This document shows, one piece after another, positions 51,309-62,810 of a stretch of DNA of 64,000 nt. This DNA is from Corynebacterium sp. P4-C1 (GTDB lineage: Bacteria > Actinomycetota > Actinomycetes > Mycobacteriales > Mycobacteriaceae). The notes under the pieces were generated by a model. The model worked only from the letters and a program-made list of their open reading frames with translations, ran no database searches and was not told where the DNA came from. Each line of letters begins with the position of its first letter. Positions within the stretch are counted from its first letter, which is position 1. The position numbers and the translations under genes were made by a program. The stretch is taken from positions 496,001 through 560,000 of the forward strand of contig NZ_CP129966.1 in the NCBI RefSeq assembly GCF_030503595.1, in the 5' to 3' direction.

Positions 51309-52489
51309 TTCTCCTGCTCCTCCTGGTTGCGGGGCGGGACGGTGCCGTAGCGCATGCCGACGCCGTCGATAAGCGCCTCCAGCCTGTCGTAATTCGGCGG
51401 GTCCACCGAGTTGACGTAGTTGGAGGGTGCGGGCAAGCCATTGTCCTGCAGCGTCTGTGTCAAGTAGTCGTTGCTGGACGGGCGGAAGCCATGCGCGGCG
51501 GCGAGCTTCTGCAGTTGCTCGTCGGTGGACAGCAAGCGGCCGAGCTCCTTGCCAGCGTCGCTGATACCCACCAGCCCGTGGTTCGCCAGCACGGTTGGCT
51601 CGAGTTGCAGCAGCACCATGTCGTCCTTGATGCGGGAATTCGGCTTCATCTGCTCCCCCAGGAACTGCGCCTCGTAGACCAGCACCATGGGCGCGGATCC
51701 TATGCCCTGGCTCAAATAGTCGCTGAACGGGCCGGCGGAAGACGACTGCGTGTAGCCCTGCCCGGTGAAAAACGGAGAGATCTGCTCGGTCAGCCACTGC
51801 ACATCGTCGGCCTTGTCCGGTTCCCGCTCGCCGAACTGCCACGCGAGGATGGACAGGAACATGGCCGCAGAGTTGGAGGTGCGAATATCCGTCGTTGAGA
51901 TCTGCACATTGCGCGGCGAAGGGAAGGTATCGCCAAGGTCGCGCCAACGCTTCCCCTCCTTGGTCATGTCGATGAACGCGTTGACGTCCAAGATGTAGCT
52001 CTCCCCGTCCTTGCGCACCGCACCAGCTTGCTCGAGCAGGTCGACAATCGGTTGGAAGGTGGCCACCGCCATCGGGGAGAAGAACGGGTAGTCGACGGAG
52101 TATCCGGACCCCTGGTCGGTGATTTTCTGCGTAGCTGGACTCGACGACGGGAAGACGAAGTCTTCCTTTTCCAGGTCCACTTCGCTGGCGATGCGCCGGG
52201 AGCCGGCGGTGGAAACCTCCACGACGTAGCCGAGTTCAATCAGCCGTTGCTGAACTTCGTGGTCTTCGAAGTATTCGCGCTTCTCGGAACCGATCACGCC
52301 GTGAATATATTTCGCGTTCTCGATGTCCCTCTTCAACGCGTCCAAGGAATCGTCGCCGCCTAGGCCGGGAATGACTCCCCGTCCGATCAAGACAGCGGCG
52401 ACGGCGACGATCGCCAAAACAACACCAACGATGACGGAGCAGCCGCGGGTACCTTTGCCGGAGCTGCTAGTGGCCTGTTGTTCGGTCAT
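51305..52489 (-). CDS. Membrane-anchored substrate-binding-like protein, first gene of the operon
   Basis: A 394-residue protein from ATG 52489. One N-terminal membrane helix (about 16-37, CSVIVGVVLAIVAVAAVLI) and an extracytoplasmic domain similar in layout to periplasmic binding proteins: YIHGVIGSEKREYFEDHEVQ, VEVSTAGSRRIASE, ISPFFTGQGYTQSSSAG and APMVLVYEAQFLGEQ. No permease or ATPase genes lie nearby, so it is not an ABC importer component. Leaderless start at ATG 52489 with -10 TAAACT 6 nt upstream defines the operon head. Function unknown. Confidence 0.78.
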   Translation of the reverse strand: MTEQQATSSSGKGTRGCSVIVGVVLAIVAVAAVLIGRGVIPGLGGDDSLDALKRDIENAKYIHGVIGSEKREYFEDHEVQQRLIELGYVVEVSTAGSRRIASEVDLEKEDFVFPSSSPATQKITDQGSGYSVDYPFFSPMAVATFQPIVDLLEQAGAVRKDGESYILDVNAFIDMTKEGKRWRDLGDTFPSPRNVQISTTDIRTSNSAAMFLSILAWQFGEREPDKADDVQWLTEQISPFFTGQGYTQSSSAGPFSDYLSQGIGSAPMVLVYEAQFLGEQMKPNSRIKDDMVLLQLEPTVLANHGLVGISDAGKELGRLLSTDEQLQKLAAAHGFRPSSNDYLTQTLQDNGLPAPSNYVNSVDPPNYDRLEALIDGVGMRYGTVPPRNQEEQEK

Positions 52490-52495
52490 GGGCAA

Positions 52496-52501
52496 AGTTT
52501 A
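52496..52501 (-). promoter_or_regulatory. -10 element of leaderless SBP-VWA operon promoter
   Basis: TAAACT on the minus strand followed by 6 nt and ATG 52489. It lies 85 nt downstream of the argH stop, so the operon can be transcribed apart from the arginine cluster. A small hairpin with CCAGC/GCTGG arms occurs in the same gap. Confidence 0.5.
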
Positions 52502-52585
52502 TGGCGCAAACTCTACCGTCGCAGTGAAACTGGCTGCCCAGCAATGCTGGAACAGTCAGTGTTCATCTGCGGTTCAGGTGCGGGT

Positions 52586-54055
<1,470 letters not shown>

Positions 54056-55258
54056 TTATTTGCCCGCCTCGCGGTCGCGCTTGTTGGCGATCTGCGAGGA
54101 CAGGCCGTGAAGCTTGACAAAGCCCTTGGCGTGGGATTGGTCGAAGGTGTCGCCCGTGTCGTAGGTGGCCAGGTTGAAGTCGTACAGGGAGTGGTTGGAG
54201 CGGCGGCCGTTGACGGTGATGGAACCTGCGTGCAGCACCATGCGAATATCGCCGGTGACGTGCTCCTGGGTGGACTCGATGAAAGCGTCCAGAGAGCGCT
54301 TCAGCGGTGCGAACCAGAGGCCGTCGTAGACCTCCTCGGACCAGCGGGCGTCGATAAGGCGCTTGTAGCGGGCGAGTTCGCGCTCCACCGTGACGTCCTC
54401 CAGCGCCTCGTGGGCGGTGATCAGGGCGACTGCGCCCGGTGCCTCGTAGACTTCGCGGGACTTGATGCCCACCAGGCGGTCTTCGACCATGTCCAGACGG
54501 CCGATACCCTGGGCACCTGCGCGGCGGTTCATCTCCTCGATGGCCTCGAGCACGGTGACCTTGCGGCCGTCGATCGCGACCGGCTTGCCGCCCTCGAAGG
54601 AAATGATGACCTCGTCGGGGGCGTTGCCCAGCGCCGGGTCCTCGGTGTAGGCGTAGAGGTCCTTTGTCGGCGGGTTCCACAGGTCCTCGAGGAAGCCGGT
54701 CTCGACGGCGCGGCCCCACACGTTCTGGTCGATGGAGAACGGCGATGAGGCGGACTGCTCGATCGGCAAGTCCTTGCCCTCCGCGTACTCGATCGCCTTG
54801 TCGCGGGTCCACGCGTAGTCGCGGGCCGGTGCAATGATCTCCAGGTCCGGGTCTTGGTTGACAAAACCGACCTCGAAGCGCACCTGGTCGTTGCCCTTAC
54901 CGGTGCAACCGTGCGCGACGTGGGTACCGCCGTGCTCCTTCGCCGCTTCGACGAGGTGCTTGACAATCAGCGGGCGGGAGATCGCGGAGACCAGCGGGTA
55001 CTGCTTCATGTACATGCCGTTCGCCTTGATGGTGGGCAGGCAGTATTCCTCGGCGAACTCGTCGCGGGCATCCACGACGATGGATTCCACAGCGCCGCAA
55101 TCGAGCGCACGCTGGCGCACGGACTCCAGGTCTTCGCCGCCCTGGCCCAGGTCGAGGGAGACGGCGACGACCTCGCCGCCGGTCATTTCGGCGAGGTACG
55201 GGATGGCCACGGAGGTGTCCAGGCCACCGGAATACGCGAGAACAACACGGTTAGTCAT
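54056..55258 (-). CDS. argG: Argininosuccinate synthase
   Basis: Joins citrulline and aspartate with ATP to argininosuccinate. 400 residues from ATG 55258: N-terminal PP-loop [15 protein letters not shown] (about 8-22), [23 protein letters not shown] and the synthetase domain with [21 protein letters not shown] lies 12 nt before the ATG; a TTG at 55267 is an inferior alternative. The 66-nt gap to argR holds a plain promoter-like region and no clear operator. Confidence 0.95.
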   Translation of the reverse strand: MTNRVVLAYSGGLDTSVAIPYLAEMTGGEVVAVSLDLGQGGEDLESVRQRALDCGAVESIVVDARDEFAEEYCLPTIKANGMYMKQYPLVSAISRPLIVKHLVEAAKEHGGTHVAHGCTGKGNDQVRFEVGFVNQDPDLEIIAPARDYAWTRDKAIEYAEGKDLPIEQSASSPFSIDQNVWGRAVETGFLEDLWNPPTKDLYAYTEDPALGNAPDEVIISFEGGKPVAIDGRKVTVLEAIEEMNRRAGAQGIGRLDMVEDRLVGIKSREVYEAPGAVALITAHEALEDVTVERELARYKRLIDARWSEEVYDGLWFAPLKRSLDAFIESTQEHVTGDIRMVLHAGSITVNGRRSNHSLYDFNLATYDTGDTFDQSHAKGFVKLHGLSSQIANKRDREAGK

Positions 55259-55324
55259 GACAGGCAATGCTCCTTCACATCAGCAGTTTGAAAGTGTCAG
55301 GTCTTCTAAAATTCAGTTGTCGAG

Positions 55325-55828
55325 CTAGTCGTCGTGGGGCTCGTTTTGCACCTCGCCCATGAATTCCGCGGCGAGATCGGCTCCCGTGAGCGGTTCACGT
55401 GCGAGGACGAACACTGTGTCGTCTCCCGCGATCGTGCCCACGACCTTTTCTAGTGCCACCCGGTCAATGTAGCTTGCCAAGTACTGCGCCGCGCCCGCAG
55501 GGGTCCGTAGCACAGCAATGTTGCCGGTGTGGTCGATGGACACGACGAGCTCCGCCAACATGCGGCGCAGCTTGTCGCGCGGTCCCTTCGGCGAGGCCTG
55601 GAAGGACTGCGCTTCCTCCCCCACCGCGTAGTACGAGCGTCCGCCGCCGGACGGACGCACCTTGCGCGCGCCGAGCTCGTCCAGGTCGCGGGATAAGGTC
55701 GCCTGGGTGATATCGATTCCTTCGTCGAGCAACAGCTCGGACAGCTGCACCTGCGACGACACACGGGTGTGGTCGAGGATGGCCAGGATTTTCGCCTGGC
55801 GCACAGTGCGCGAATTGGGCGCGGTCAT
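55325..55828 (-). CDS. argR: Arginine repressor ArgR
   Basis: Hexameric arginine-responsive repressor of 167 residues from ATG 55828. N-terminal winged helix ([40 protein letters not shown]) and C-terminal arginine-binding oligomerisation domain ([20 protein letters not shown]). Its ATG overlaps the argD stop by 4 nt; in other Corynebacterium species argF stands between them. It likely binds the operator in front of argC. Confidence 0.94.
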   Translation of the reverse strand: MTAPNSRTVRQAKILAILDHTRVSSQVQLSELLLDEGIDITQATLSRDLDELGARKVRPSGGGRSYYAVGEEAQSFQASPKGPRDKLRRMLAELVVSIDHTGNIAVLRTPAGAAQYLASYIDRVALEKVVGTIAGDDTVFVLAREPLTGADLAAEFMGEVQNEPHDD

Positions 55829-57012
55829 CGCTTCTCCTCCAGGCACTCGTTGAGGGTCGCCCTGATGGCACCGACAGCGCCTGACAATTCCTCGTCGCTG
55901 ATCACCAGCGGCGGGGTCAGGCGGATCACGGTGTCGGTCGGCGCATTCAGGATCACGCCGTGCTCCAGGCCGACGCGCACCGCCTCCTTCGCCACGGGCT
56001 TGGTCAGCACGACTCCGAGCATCAGGCCGCGGCCGCGCACGTGGTCGACGCCGGCAAGCTTGCCGACGTCGCGCGCCAACCCCTCGCCCTTAGTCTTCAC
56101 CGCGGCACAGAATTCTTCGTCGACGATGTCCAGCACCGCGTTAGCGGCAGCGCAGACGAGCGGGTTCCCGCCGAAAGTCGTGCCGTGGGCACCGGGCGTG
56201 AATAGAGCCGAGGTTTTCGCGTTTGCGATGACAGCGCCGATCGGCATCCCGCCCGCCAGGCCTTTCGCCATAGTGACCACATCCGGCCGCACTCCCGACT
56301 GCGTGTGCGCGAAGAAGGTGCCGGTGCGCCCCACGCCTGTCTGCACTTCGTCGACGACCATGAGGATGCCGTGGGCATCGCACAGCTGCCTGAGCTCTGC
56401 GAGGAACCCCTCCGGCGCGGGGACGACTCCGACCTCGCCTTGAATGGGCTCGAGGAAGATCGCGGCGACATCACCGGCATGCTTATCGACGAGCTGCCGC
56501 ACATGCCCGATATCGCCGTAACGGTAGTACTCGACACCCGGGACGAGCGGCGCGAAGGGCTCCCGTTTGCCCGGCTGGCCGGTGAGCGACAACGCGCCCA
56601 TCGTCCGGCCGTGGAAGCCGTTCTCCGCAGCGAGCACAACCGAGCGGCCAGTCAAGCGCGAGAGCTTGAACGCGGCTTCGTTGGCTTCTGCGCCGGAGTT
56701 GCAGAAGAAGACCTTCGCCTCGGGGTCGCCGAAACGTTGCCGCAGCGTGGATGCCGCCTGAAGCGTCGGGGCGGAGCCGAAGAAATTCGAGATGTGTCCA
56801 AGTGTGGCGGCTTGGGAGGAGACGGCGTCGACAAGCGCGGGGTGCCCGTGCCCCAACGAGTTGACCGCGATACCGGCGAGCATGTCCACGTACGTTTCAC
56901 CGTCCGCGTCGGTGACCGTCGCGCCCTCCCCTTTGACGAGGTGGAGTTGCGGCGTGCCGTACGTGTTCATGAACACGTCCGACCACTGGTCCAGTGCATC
57001 ACGGTTGCTCAT
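55825..57012 (-). CDS. argD: Acetylornithine aminotransferase
   Basis: PLP-dependent class III aminotransferase of 395 residues converting N-acetylglutamate semialdehyde to acetylornithine. [15 protein letters not shown] binds the phosphate, [17 protein letters not shown] holds the conserved Asp, and [14 protein letters not shown] carries the PLP lysine (about 249). The ATG at 57012 shares a base with the argB stop (TGATG), and its own stop overlaps argR. One iterated word (56481-56491) encodes VDKH. Confidence 0.95.
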   Translation of the reverse strand: MSNRDALDQWSDVFMNTYGTPQLHLVKGEGATVTDADGETYVDMLAGIAVNSLGHGHPALVDAVSSQAATLGHISNFFGSAPTLQAASTLRQRFGDPEAKVFFCNSGAEANEAAFKLSRLTGRSVVLAAENGFHGRTMGALSLTGQPGKREPFAPLVPGVEYYRYGDIGHVRQLVDKHAGDVAAIFLEPIQGEVGVVPAPEGFLAELRQLCDAHGILMVVDEVQTGVGRTGTFFAHTQSGVRPDVVTMAKGLAGGMPIGAVIANAKTSALFTPGAHGTTFGGNPLVCAAANAVLDIVDEEFCAAVKTKGEGLARDVGKLAGVDHVRGRGLMLGVVLTKPVAKEAVRVGLEHGVILNAPTDTVIRLTPPLVISDEELSGAVGAIRATLNECLEEKR

Positions 57013-57944
57013 CACTGCGGATCATCCTTCCTGAAAACGGTTCCTTCGGGGTAGTTCTCTTTCTCATAATCGTCCGGCAGCACCATGGTGCCCACACCGC
57101 CCATGGTCAGCAGCTCGAGCAGCACCGCGTGCGGGATGCGGCCGTCGATGACGTGCGAGGCGCTTACTCCCCCGCGCACCGCCGTCATGCAGGCCTCCAT
57201 TTTCGGGATCATGCCCGAATCCAAACCCGGGACTATGCGCTCGAGTTGGCTCAACGTGATCTTGGACAGCAGGGAGTCCTTATTCGGCCAGTCCGTGTAG
57301 AGGCCCTCCACGTTGGTGAGCACGACGAGACGCTCCGCTTTGAGCGCCGCCGCGAGCGCACCAGCCGCCGAGTCCGCGTTGACGTTGTACACGTTGCCGT
57401 CGGTCCCGGGCGCGATGCTGGAGACGACCGGAATGCGCCCGGCCTCGATAATGTCCATGACTGCCGACGGGTTCACATCGACGATCTCGCCGACGAGACC
57501 GATGTCCTTTTTCTCGCCGCCGACCTCCACGTAGCGCTTCTGCGCGGTGAACAGCCCGGCATCCTCGCCCGACGTGCCCACCGCATAGGGGCCGTGGGAG
57601 TTGATGCGGCCGAGCAGGTCGCGGCCGACCTGGCCGAAAAGCACCATGCGGACAACGTCGAGAATTTCCGGCGTCGTCACACGGAAACCGCCGATGAACT
57701 CGCCCCCGTCGAGGCCCAGCTGGCCCAGCATCGCAGTGATCTGCGGACCGCCGCCGTGCACGACGACCGGCTTCGCGCCCACGGTGCGCAGGAAGACCAT
57801 GTCCGCGGCGAACGCGGACTTCAAGTCATCGTCGATCATGGCGTTGCCGCCGTACTTCACCACTACGATCTTGTCGCGGTAGTGCTGCAGCCACGGCAGC
57901 GCCTCGGCAAGGACGTGCGCCCGGTCCCGGTTGCTCAGTTTCAT
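57012..57944 (-). CDS. argB: Acetylglutamate kinase
   Basis: Amino-acid kinase of 310 residues phosphorylating N-acetylglutamate; in Corynebacterium it is the arginine-feedback-inhibited step. [10 protein letters not shown] (about 27-36), [17 protein letters not shown] (about 58-74) and [14 protein letters not shown] are the conserved substrate and ATP contacts. The N-terminal helix ([20 protein letters not shown]) is present, which marks the arginine-sensitive hexameric type. It follows argJ after 18 nt. Confidence 0.95.
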   Translation of the reverse strand: MKLSNRDRAHVLAEALPWLQHYRDKIVVVKYGGNAMIDDDLKSAFAADMVFLRTVGAKPVVVHGGGPQITAMLGQLGLDGGEFIGGFRVTTPEILDVVRMVLFGQVGRDLLGRINSHGPYAVGTSGEDAGLFTAQKRYVEVGGEKKDIGLVGEIVDVNPSAVMDIIEAGRIPVVSSIAPGTDGNVYNVNADSAAGALAAALKAERLVVLTNVEGLYTDWPNKDSLLSKITLSQLERIVPGLDSGMIPKMEACMTAVRGGVSASHVIDGRIPHAVLLELLTMGGVGTMVLPDDYEKENYPEGTVFRKDDPQ

Positions 57945-57962
57945 CTCACGTACCCCCTGTTC

Positions 57963-59123
57963 CTAGGTCGAGTATTCCGAGTTGATTTCCACGTAGGAGT
58001 ACGACAGATCCGTCGTGCGGACGCTCGCCCGTCCCGGACCACCGGTGCCCAGATCGACGAGCACCTCCACGTCGGCACCGCTCAGGTCCACGTCGCGCGC
58101 ACCTGGCGTGCCCGTGCTGTCGACGCACACCGGGGTGCCGTTGAAGGACACCGTGATCTTCTCCGGGTCCATCTCCGCGTTTGCCATCCCCACAGCGGCG
58201 AGCACGCGGCCCCAGTTCGGGTCGGATCCGAACATGGCGCACTTGACCAGGTTGTCTCGGCCGATCGTGCGGGCTGCGTTGAGGGCCTGTACGTCGTCGG
58301 CGGTCCCTTCGACCGTGATGACGACGCGCTTGGTCACACCCTCCGCGTCCGCCTGCAGCTGGCGCGACAGCTCTTCGCTCAGCTCGGTGACGGCCTCGGC
58401 GAACTGCTGTGCGTCCGGCTGTACACCGGATGCGCCTGAAGCCATGGCGATCACCGTGTCGTTGGTGGAGGTGGCGCCATCGATGTCGAGGGTGTTGAAG
58501 GTGGACCCGGCGGCTTCACGGAGCGCCGAATCCAGGACCGCCGAACTGACCACGGCATCGGTGGTGATGCACACCAGCATCGTCGCCAGTGACGGCGCCA
58601 TCATGCCGACGCCCTTGGCCATGCCGCCGATCTTCCAGCCGTCGCGCTCCACGACCGCTTCCTTAGCCACCAGGTCCGTGGTCAAAATGGCTTCGGCCGC
58701 TGCGGCACCGTTGTCGCCCAGATTCGCGCCGAGCTTGGTGATCCCGCCACGGATCACGTCCATGGGCAGCAGGTCCCCGATAAGCCCGGTGGAGCACACC
58801 GCGACCTCCTGCGGATCCACGCCGAGCTCGCGGGCAGTGGCGACCTGCATCTCCTGGGCGTCGACATCGCCCTGCTTGCCGTTGCAGGCATTCGCGTTGC
58901 CAGAGTTGTACACCACAGCCGTCAACGCACCGTTGTTGAGTGCCTGGCGGGTGACCTTCACTGGGGCCGCGACGACTTTATTGCGGGTGGTCACCGCAGC
59001 GGCGTCGAAACGCGGGCCGTTGTTGACCACCAGCGCCATGTCCGGCTTACCGGACTGCTTGATTCCTGCCGTGACGCCAGCAGCGGAAAACCCGGCTGGG
59101 GCTGTCACACCTGTCGTAGACAT
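57963..59123 (-). CDS. argJ: Glutamate N-acetyltransferase / amino-acid acetyltransferase ArgJ
   Basis: Ornithine acetyltransferase of 386 residues that recycles the acetyl group from acetylornithine to glutamate. It is made as a precursor cleaved before a Thr nucleophile; the site is in [13 protein letters not shown], in front of the Thr of ATM (about 181), preceded by [10 protein letters not shown]. The oxyanion pair lies in CSTGLIGD. The C-terminus ends NSEYST, as in known ArgJ. Because ArgJ closes the acetyl cycle, a separate argE is not required. Confidence 0.95.
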   Translation of the reverse strand: MSTTGVTAPAGFSAAGVTAGIKQSGKPDMALVVNNGPRFDAAAVTTRNKVVAAPVKVTRQALNNGALTAVVYNSGNANACNGKQGDVDAQEMQVATARELGVDPQEVAVCSTGLIGDLLPMDVIRGGITKLGANLGDNGAAAAEAILTTDLVAKEAVVERDGWKIGGMAKGVGMMAPSLATMLVCITTDAVVSSAVLDSALREAAGSTFNTLDIDGATSTNDTVIAMASGASGVQPDAQQFAEAVTELSEELSRQLQADAEGVTKRVVITVEGTADDVQALNAARTIGRDNLVKCAMFGSDPNWGRVLAAVGMANAEMDPEKITVSFNGTPVCVDSTGTPGARDVDLSGADVEVLVDLGTGGPGRASVRTTDLSYSYVEINSEYST

Positions 59124-59150
59124 GTCTTCGTCTTCCTTTGCTTCAAACGC

Positions 59151-60194
59151 TTAGGGGGCCACCGCCGCTTGCGGCAGTCCCTCGGTTTCATCGAATCCGA
59201 GGGCGAGGTTCATGCACTGGACCGCTGCCCCGCCGGTTCCCTTCGTCAGGTTGTCGATCACCGAGGTCGCCAGCAGAACGCCCGCCGCTTCATCAACCTC
59301 GACCTGCATCAGGCACATATTGCTGCCCACGATGTGCTGGGTCTGGGGCTGGCGCCCCTGCGGGAGCAGACGCACGAACGGTTCGCGGTCGTAGAACTCC
59401 TCGTATGCCTCGCGCGCTATTTCTTCGGTGACACCGGGTGCCACCGGTGCGGTGACGGTGGAGAGAATGCCGCGGGTGAGCGGAGCCAGGACCGGAGTGA
59501 AGCCCACCGAGACGTCCCCTTCGGCGACCTCGGAAAGGTTCTGCACCATCTCCGGGGTGTGGCGGTGCTTGCCGGCGGTGCTGTAGGCCTTCAACGAGCC
59601 CATGGTCTCCGCGCCGAGCAGGTCCACGTTCGCCTTCTTACCGGCACCGGATACACCAGTCACGGAGACGACGTTGAAGGTCGGTTCCACCAGACCCTTA
59701 GCCGCGGCAGGCAGAGCGGCGAGCGTCGCGCCCGTGGGAAAGCACCCCGGTACGGCGATGCGCCGCGAGGCCGCGATCTCCTCTCGGTGGCCAGGCATCT
59801 CGGGTATTCCGTAGGGCCAGGAACCAGCGTGATCGGATCCGTAATATGCAGTCCAGTCCTCGGCGTTGCGGAGGCGGAAATCGGCCGCGCAGTCCAGCAC
59901 CAGCGCTTCTTGGGGCAGCGCGGCACCGATCTCGGCGGAGAATCCGTGCGGGAGGCCAAGGAACACCACGTCGTGCTTCGCCAGCACCTCGACGGTGGTC
60001 TCCTCGATCACGCGGTCAGCGAGCTGGGGAACGTGCGGCAGCACGTCAGAGGCAGATTGTCCGGCATTCGAATTTCCGGTCAGCGCACCGATTTCCAACG
60101 TTCCGTCCAGGAAACGGGGGTGGCCGACCAGCAGGCGGAGGATTTCCCCGCCTGCGTAGCCGGTGGCACCTGCGACAGCGACTGAGTAGCTCAT
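59151..60194 (-). CDS. argC: N-acetyl-gamma-glutamyl-phosphate reductase
   Basis: NADPH-dependent reductase of 347 residues, first gene of the arginine operon. Rossmann motif [14 protein letters not shown] (about 9-22) and active-site Cys in [12 protein letters not shown] (near 150), with HRHTPEM containing the catalytic His. Translation appears leaderless: TAGCCT lies 6 nt before ATG 60194. argJ follows after 27 nt. Confidence 0.95.
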   Translation of the reverse strand: MSYSVAVAGATGYAGGEILRLLVGHPRFLDGTLEIGALTGNSNAGQSASDVLPHVPQLADRVIEETTVEVLAKHDVVFLGLPHGFSAEIGAALPQEALVLDCAADFRLRNAEDWTAYYGSDHAGSWPYGIPEMPGHREEIAASRRIAVPGCFPTGATLAALPAAAKGLVEPTFNVVSVTGVSGAGKKANVDLLGAETMGSLKAYSTAGKHRHTPEMVQNLSEVAEGDVSVGFTPVLAPLTRGILSTVTAPVAPGVTEEIAREAYEEFYDREPFVRLLPQGRQPQTQHIVGSNMCLMQVEVDEAAGVLLATSVIDNLTKGTGGAAVQCMNLALGFDETEGLPQAAVAP

Positions 60195-60200
60195 AGCGTC

Positions 60201-60243
60201 AGGCTACACAGCACCGACACCGATTGCAATTTATTACACGCAA
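60201..60243 (-). promoter_or_regulatory. argC promoter with candidate ArgR operator
   Basis: On the minus strand, -35 TTGCAA (60229-60224), 17-nt spacer, -10 TAGCCT (60206-60201), then 6 nt and ATG 60194. An imperfect palindrome, 20 bp at 60224-60243 with TTGC and GCAA ends and an AT-rich centre, overlaps the -35 hexamer and resembles an ARG box. Repressor binding here would block RNA polymerase. Confidence 0.55.
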
Positions 60244-60249
60244 ATCATT

Positions 60250-62784
60250 TTATGCGCGCATCTGTGCGCCGAACTTCTGTTCCGCGGCCTTCGCGGCTGC
60301 CAGACGACCCTCGGATGCTTCATCCTCGGTGAGGGTCCGGTCGGGAGCGCGGAACACAAGACCGAAGGCGAGGGACTTCTTGCCGTCGCCGAGGGAACCG
60401 GAACGGTAGACGTCGAAAAGCGTGACCTCTTCGATGAGCTCCCCGGCATTGTCCTCCAGAGTCTTCCGCACGGCCTCTGCCGGGATCTCCTCGTCGACGA
60501 CGAGCGCGACATCCTGGTGCAGGGCGGGGAAGGACGACAGCACCGGGGCCGGAAGCTTCTCCGCCAGCGGCAGCACGGTGAGGTCGATTTCCATCGCGCA
60601 CGTGCGCGCCGGCAGACCCAGTGCCTCGAGCACCTGCGGGTGCAATTCGCCTGCGTAGCCGACGACACGGGATTCTCCCTCAACTGCGACAGACAGCGCA
60701 GCGCAGCGACCCGGGTGCCACGGCAGCTCCTCCGCGGCGGAAAGCTCGAGGTCCACGCCCGCGGCACGGGCGACAACCTGGGCCGCCTCCACTGCATCGG
60801 CCCACGTGTACGCGCGGCCGTCGCCCCACGGACCGGTGAGCTCGGTGTTGCCGGTTGCAACAGTCGCGGCGTGCAGGTTCTGCTCCGGCAGGGACGCGAT
60901 CAGCTCTTCGACCACCGCGTCCTCAGGACGCTGCGCGACGCTCGGCATCGGGGAGGTATCGGCAGTCTTGAACGCCACCTGCGCCACGGAGAACAGGGAA
61001 AGGTCGTGGCGGCCGCGTGCGACGTTGCGGCCGACAGCCTCCAGCATTGCCGGAAGCAGTGTCGTGGCCAGAACGGAGTAGTCGGCGTCGAGCGGGTTCT
61101 GCACGGAGACTACGTTGCGGCGTGCATCGTCGGCGTCCAGACCCCAGGTGTCCAGCACGGTGTTGGACATGAACGGTGTCGGGATGACCTCGGCGTAGCC
61201 GGAGTACGCCAGCGCGTGCGTCACCGCACGGCGGCGGCGCTGGAGGGGCGACAGGCCGCGGCCGCCGCGGGGAGTCGGCATCTCGAGGGGAATGTCGTCG
61301 AGGCCCTCAAGACGCACAATCTCCTCGATGAGCTCAACGGGCTCGTTCAGGTCGGTGCGCCACGTCGGCGGGGTCACGGACAGCACAGTCTCTCCGTCCT
61401 CCGTGCTCTGCTCCACACGGCAGCCGACCTCCTCGAGACGACCAACCACGGTCTCGAGCGAGTAATCCACACCGATCAACTCGGAAGGCCGCGCCGCGCG
61501 CAGACGGATTGTCGTACGCTGCGGGGTCTCGCCGACGATCGTCCGCTTGTCCGCCACGGTGCCGCCGGCGATGGAGACCAGCAGGGCGCATGCCATATCA
61601 AGGGCGACCTCGACGAGGGCGGGATCGACGCCGCGCTCGAAGCGTCGAGAAGCTTCGGAGCTGAGCTTGTGGTGGCGTGCGGAGCGCGCGACGGTGAGCG
61701 CATCCCACGTCGCGGCCTCGAAATAGACCTCGGTCGTGTCATCGGCGATCTCGGAGGTCGTGCCGCCCATGATCGCTGCGAGCGACTGAATACCGTTGTC
61801 GTCGGAAATGACCACGTCGCCCGGGGTGAGGGTGCGCTTCACGTGGTCGAGGGTCTCGAATTCCTCGCCACCATCAGCATTGTGGATGCGCAGCCCGCCG
61901 GCAATCTTCTTAGCGTCGAATGCGTGCATCGGCTGGCCGAGCAGCAGCATGACGTAGTTGGTCACATCCGTCGCCGCGTTGACGGAACGCACTCCGCTGA
62001 GCAGCAGCGCGCGCTTCATCCAGAACGGCGTCGGCGCGGCCGGGTCGATGCCTTCCACCTTCCGCACGCCGAAGCGCACGGCTTTCGTCGATTCCTCAAC
62101 CGTCACGGGCAGAACGTCGCCTGTTGGCTCCGGCACGGCAGACAGATCGACACCGCTTATCGACGCATCCTCCGCCACGTCCTTGTACTCCAGCCCGAAG
62201 GCGGAGGCCACTTCCCTGCCGAGCCCGCGCGCCGAGAGCGCGTAGCCGCGGTCGGGAGTGACGTTGACCTCGAAAACAGTGTCGTCGAAGCCGCCGAGCA
62301 CCTCGCGCGCGTCCTGGCCCGGCTCGCCCGCACCCTCCGGCAGGACGATGATGCCGTCGCTCTTGGTCGTGAGGCCGAGCTCCGCCTCGGAGGCCATCAT
62401 GCCGTTGGAAATATGGTCGTACGTTTTGCGCGCGGAGATCTCGAACCCGCCCGGCAGCACTGCGCCCGGCAGGGAGACGACGACGAGATCGTTCAGTGCG
62501 AAGTTGCGGGCGCCGCAGATAATCCCCTGCAGCTCGCCCGTGCCGTTGGCGTCGCCGACGTTGACCTGGCAGTAGCGGATCGGCTTCTTGAACCCGGTAA
62601 GCTCCTCGATCTCCTCGACTCGCCCCACGACGAGCGGACCGGTGACCTCCGGCAGCGGCTCGTAGCCCTCCGTTTCGAAGCCGACGCGCACAAAACCGGC
62701 GTCGAGCTCCTCTGGGCTCACCGACCAGCCGGGGTTACCGGCGTTGTTCAGCAGGGACGTCAACCACTTCTGGGAAATAAGCAT
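60250..62784 (-). CDS. pheT: Phenylalanyl-tRNA synthetase beta subunit
   Basis: Beta chain of the (alpha-beta)2 enzyme, 844 residues. N-terminal tRNA-binding EMAP/OB-like domain (about 40-150; GFKKPIRYCQVNVGDANGTG), B3/B4 editing region, B5 domain and a C-terminal ferredoxin-fold anticodon-binding domain (about 750-844; FPALHQDVALVVDEEIPAEA). Full length with no break. It follows pheS after 26 nt. One iterated word (62155-62165) encodes SIS with the rare ATA codon. No terminator is visible between its stop and argC, whose promoter begins 7 nt beyond. Confidence 0.95.
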   Translation of the reverse strand: MLISQKWLTSLLNNAGNPGWSVSPEELDAGFVRVGFETEGYEPLPEVTGPLVVGRVEEIEELTGFKKPIRYCQVNVGDANGTGELQGIICGARNFALNDLVVVSLPGAVLPGGFEISARKTYDHISNGMMASEAELGLTTKSDGIIVLPEGAGEPGQDAREVLGGFDDTVFEVNVTPDRGYALSARGLGREVASAFGLEYKDVAEDASISGVDLSAVPEPTGDVLPVTVEESTKAVRFGVRKVEGIDPAAPTPFWMKRALLLSGVRSVNAATDVTNYVMLLLGQPMHAFDAKKIAGGLRIHNADGGEEFETLDHVKRTLTPGDVVISDDNGIQSLAAIMGGTTSEIADDTTEVYFEAATWDALTVARSARHHKLSSEASRRFERGVDPALVEVALDMACALLVSIAGGTVADKRTIVGETPQRTTIRLRAARPSELIGVDYSLETVVGRLEEVGCRVEQSTEDGETVLSVTPPTWRTDLNEPVELIEEIVRLEGLDDIPLEMPTPRGGRGLSPLQRRRRAVTHALAYSGYAEVIPTPFMSNTVLDTWGLDADDARRNVVSVQNPLDADYSVLATTLLPAMLEAVGRNVARGRHDLSLFSVAQVAFKTADTSPMPSVAQRPEDAVVEELIASLPEQNLHAATVATGNTELTGPWGDGRAYTWADAVEAAQVVARAAGVDLELSAAEELPWHPGRCAALSVAVEGESRVVGYAGELHPQVLEALGLPARTCAMEIDLTVLPLAEKLPAPVLSSFPALHQDVALVVDEEIPAEAVRKTLEDNAGELIEEVTLFDVYRSGSLGDGKKSLAFGLVFRAPDRTLTEDEASEGRLAAAKAAEQKFGAQMRA

Positions 62785-62810
62785 TCTGTTTCTCCTAAGA
62801 CCTTCCCTAT

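Noticed and set aside
51309..51947. Longer N-terminus of the SBP-VWA protein
   Set aside because: The in-frame extension overlaps the upstream gene in another frame, while ATG 51308 begins a perfect lipoprotein signal peptide.
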